Assembly: GCA_016935665.1 (NCBI GenBank)
Contig: JAFGQN010000174.1
Coordinates: 1 to 64,000 of the forward strand
Direction of reading: 5' to 3'
DNA length: 64,000 bases
DNA from: Deltaproteobacteria bacterium
GTDB lineage: Bacteria; Myxococcota_A; Polyangia; JAAYKL01
Part shown: one piece after another, positions 62,478 through 64,000 of the stretch
Position numbering within the stretch: position 1 is the stretch's first letter
Layout: every line of letters starts with the position of its first letter
Translations under genes and position numbers: made by a program
Notes under the pieces: model-generated
The model's database searches: none
The model's input: the letters and a program-made list of their open reading frames with translations, nothing else
Told to the model about the DNA's origin: nothing

Positions 62478-62513
62478 TAACCAACCGATTTCGATTTGGA
62501 GGAAATAAACGAT

Positions 62514-62861
62514 ATGAAATTAGTCATCGCAGTTATACAGCCCGATATGTTGAACCAGGTGCGTGAAGCCCTGGTGGAGGCAGAGATTACACGCATCACT
62601 GTCAGCCGGTGCACTGGACGCGGTAAGGCCACAGATGAAGAACTGGTTTATCGCGGCCAGGTGGTCCCCCCGACACTGATTCCCAAAGTGCGTCTGGACA
62701 TTGCGTGTAACGACGATTTTGTGGACATCTGTGTTAAAACCATCATGAAAGCCGCCAAACACGGCAAGAATGGCGAGATTGGCGACGGAAAAATTTTCGT
62801 GGTGCCACTGGAGCAGGTGTACCGCATCCGCACCGAAGAGTCCGGCTCAGACGCCATATAA
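62514..62861 (+). CDS. PII-family nitrogen regulator with atypical T- and B-loops
   Basis: The 115-residue protein has the PII fold and ends with the usual GDGKIFV and RIRTEE segments. Aligned by position with E. coli GlnB, residue 39 is Ala (normally Gln39, a 2-oxoglutarate/Mg ligand) and residue 51 is Val (normally Tyr51, the uridylylation site), while Tyr46 of YRG is kept. Between PKV and GDGK there are 33 residues instead of 30, so the B-loop around the ATP phosphates is longer (KHGKNGEIGDGK). GGAGG lies before ATG 62514. As amtB partner it would normally be GlnK and block AmtB, but ligand control is probably altered. Confidence 0.9.
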   Translation: MKLVIAVIQPDMLNQVREALVEAEITRITVSRCTGRGKATDEELVYRGQVVPPTLIPKVRLDIACNDDFVDICVKTIMKAAKHGKNGEIGDGKIFVVPLEQVYRIRTEESGSDAI

Positions 62862-63101
62862 TTTTCATTCCCAATGGTCGCTTTTCATTGCGCCCTTCTA
62901 AAATAAATATCGACCTGGCCAGTTGACGAACCTTCAATTGTGATGGTCCGCCTGGTCATTGCTGGATTTAATCGCACATTGAATATTGATATTGGTATTC
63001 TTTTATCAACCGCTTTTGTTGTATCAAAAAAAATACTTAAACCCGACAACCAGGTGAAGTGTGAAACGATAAAGGCGTGATGTCTCGTTGAGGGTGGCGG
63101 A

Positions 63102-64000
63102 CTACTGCATCAAAATGGAATATTTCTGAGTGAACTCATTTACATAGCGGGTTTCCAGTTCGTACCAGTTGGCTTGCGCGCCAAGGCGGTGCAGAACGCT
63201 CATGAGCCCAAAGCGAATGCGATAGAGGAATGTGAATTCGCCTGGGAAAGCCACTTTCATCAACTGCTGTTTCTTTTTAAACATCTCCTTCATTTCGATG
63301 CGACTGGAGAGGTCCACCGGGCAGATGTCATCTTTGAGCATGGGACCGTAAAAGGAGCGTAAAAAGCCGCGTATCGAATCGTAATCATACGGTTTATCGG
63401 CGCGGACGATTTTGAGTCGCAGCAGTGCATTGTGCAGCGCCGGTTGGGTATCCTCGTGGACTGCCAGCGTCAAATGGGCCAGGGAGGCCACAAAGGAGGG
63501 TTCAAACTGCCGGGTGCAGCCGTGGTCGAGCATGGCCATGCGACCGTCCTCACAAAACAGGTAGTTGCCGGGATGGGGGTCGCAGTTGTACATGCAATGC
63601 CGAAACAAAGAGCCCAGGTAAAACTCGAAAAGCGCCTCGCCAATGCGATTGCGCGTCTCCTTAGGGGGATTGGATTCCAGAAAGTCATCGAATGATCGGC
63701 CATCGACCCATTCCGTCGTCAGCACACGGGTCGCGCAATACTCGGAAAGGACGTCGGGGACAAACAGAATGGGATGCTGCCGGTACAACTGAGCAAAACT
63801 GTTTTGGCAATGCGCCTCGTGCACGTAATTGCATTCCTCCAAAAAGCGACCTCTGGCTTCCTTCACGTAATCATCGACCCGCGCGTTGGGATAAAACAGA
63901 GAGGCTATTTTGGTGCCGGCGGACGCTGGGCCAAAATCGCTTTCGATGGCCTTGTGCATCTCGGGATACTGTACTTTAACCGCTACTACCCTCCCCGCCA
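63102..64000 (-). CDS. UbiB/ABC1-family kinase-like protein (partial, 5' end beyond window)
   Basis: Only the C-terminal 299 residues are visible; the frame is open to the window edge, where VAVKVQYPE (the kinase-like Lys motif) is still readable, so the gene begins outside. It has the family motifs CDPHPGNYLF and AMLDHGCTRQF, equivalent to the DPHPGN and DFG regions of UbiB/AarF proteins. Family members support ubiquinone or other quinone biosynthesis and have ATPase-type activity. The ATG at 63959 is internal. Confidence 0.85.
   Translation of the reverse strand, partial: AGRVVAVKVQYPEMHKAIESDFGPASAGTKIASLFYPNARVDDYVKEARGRFLEECNYVHEAHCQNSFAQLYRQHPILFVPDVLSEYCATRVLTTEWVDGRSFDDFLESNPPKETRNRIGEALFEFYLGSLFRHCMYNCDPHPGNYLFCEDGRMAMLDHGCTRQFEPSFVASLAHLTLAVHEDTQPALHNALLRLKIVRADKPYDYDSIRGFLRSFYGPMLKDDICPVDLSSRIEMKEMFKKKQQLMKVAFPGEFTFLYRIRFGLMSVLHRLGAQANWYELETRYVNEFTQKYSILMQ

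Overview
The window looks like chromosomal DNA of a Gram-negative deltaproteobacterium-like organism, most likely Myxococcota or a relative such as Bradymonadia. This is an inference from gene content. The signs are Hanks-type Ser/Thr kinases, PEGA and TPR proteins, a sigma-54 (NtrC-type) regulator, a FecR-like protein, many lipoproteins with Asp/Ser/Thr-rich linkers, a CDCGCG Cys-repeat secreted protein, and a small ribbon-helix-helix protein of a type I associate with Myxococcales. Base composition is moderate. I see no rRNA, no convincing tRNA, no CRISPR array, no insertion sequence and no phage genes.

Layout. 1-3.6 kb: a J-domain protein, an aldo/keto reductase with a ferredoxin tail, and NagZ. 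3.6-9.8 kb: a secreted GH16 glucanase lipoprotein on the minus strand, then a plus-strand locus of a Ser/Thr kinase fused to a di-iron (ODP/FprA-like) domain, a TPR-PEGA membrane protein and a lipoprotein. 9.8-16.3 kb (minus): an NtrC-type regulator, GAF protein, CheY-like receiver and TrkA in one probable operon, preceded by a LacI-like/GGDEF sensor. 16.7-22.3 kb (plus): two envelope proteins, ArfB, TypA, an unknown conserved-looking protein and a HAD phosphatase. 22.3-27.5 kb: a Cys-repeat protein, DUF3010- and DUF2288-like proteins, an ADP-ribosylglycohydrolase, a short MscS channel and a vWA lipoprotein. 27.7-35 kb: Ffh, a CBM9 lipoprotein, a TPR/barrel protein, FolK, an EF-P paralogue of the EfpL/YeiP type, an endonuclease/exonuclease/phosphatase protein and a beta-barrel protein.

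35.2-53.6 kb: an unknown protein, a large membrane-anchored phosphodiester-glycosidase-like protein, a TPR membrane protein and a second Ser/Thr kinase, divergent from a giant 3,727-residue TPR protein that alone fills 11 kb, followed by a DUF374 acyltransferase-like gene. 54-64 kb: a FecR-like protein without a neighbouring sigma factor, an EIIA-CBS protein paired with a NhaD/ArsB-type transporter, a previously unlisted 44-residue membrane peptide gene, a ribbon-helix-helix protein, an alpha/beta hydrolase, AmtB with an atypical PII protein behind a sigma-54-like promoter, and the 3' part of a UbiB/ABC1 kinase gene cut by the window edge.

The most unusual items are the kinase-ODP fusion, the giant TPR protein, the PII protein lacking Gln39 and Tyr51 and carrying a longer B-loop, the EIIA-CBS/antiporter pair, the small membrane ORF with its structured 3' region, and a dispersed intergenic element found in three good copies (GCCGCC, 18 bases, then a hairpin with an ATAAA loop).
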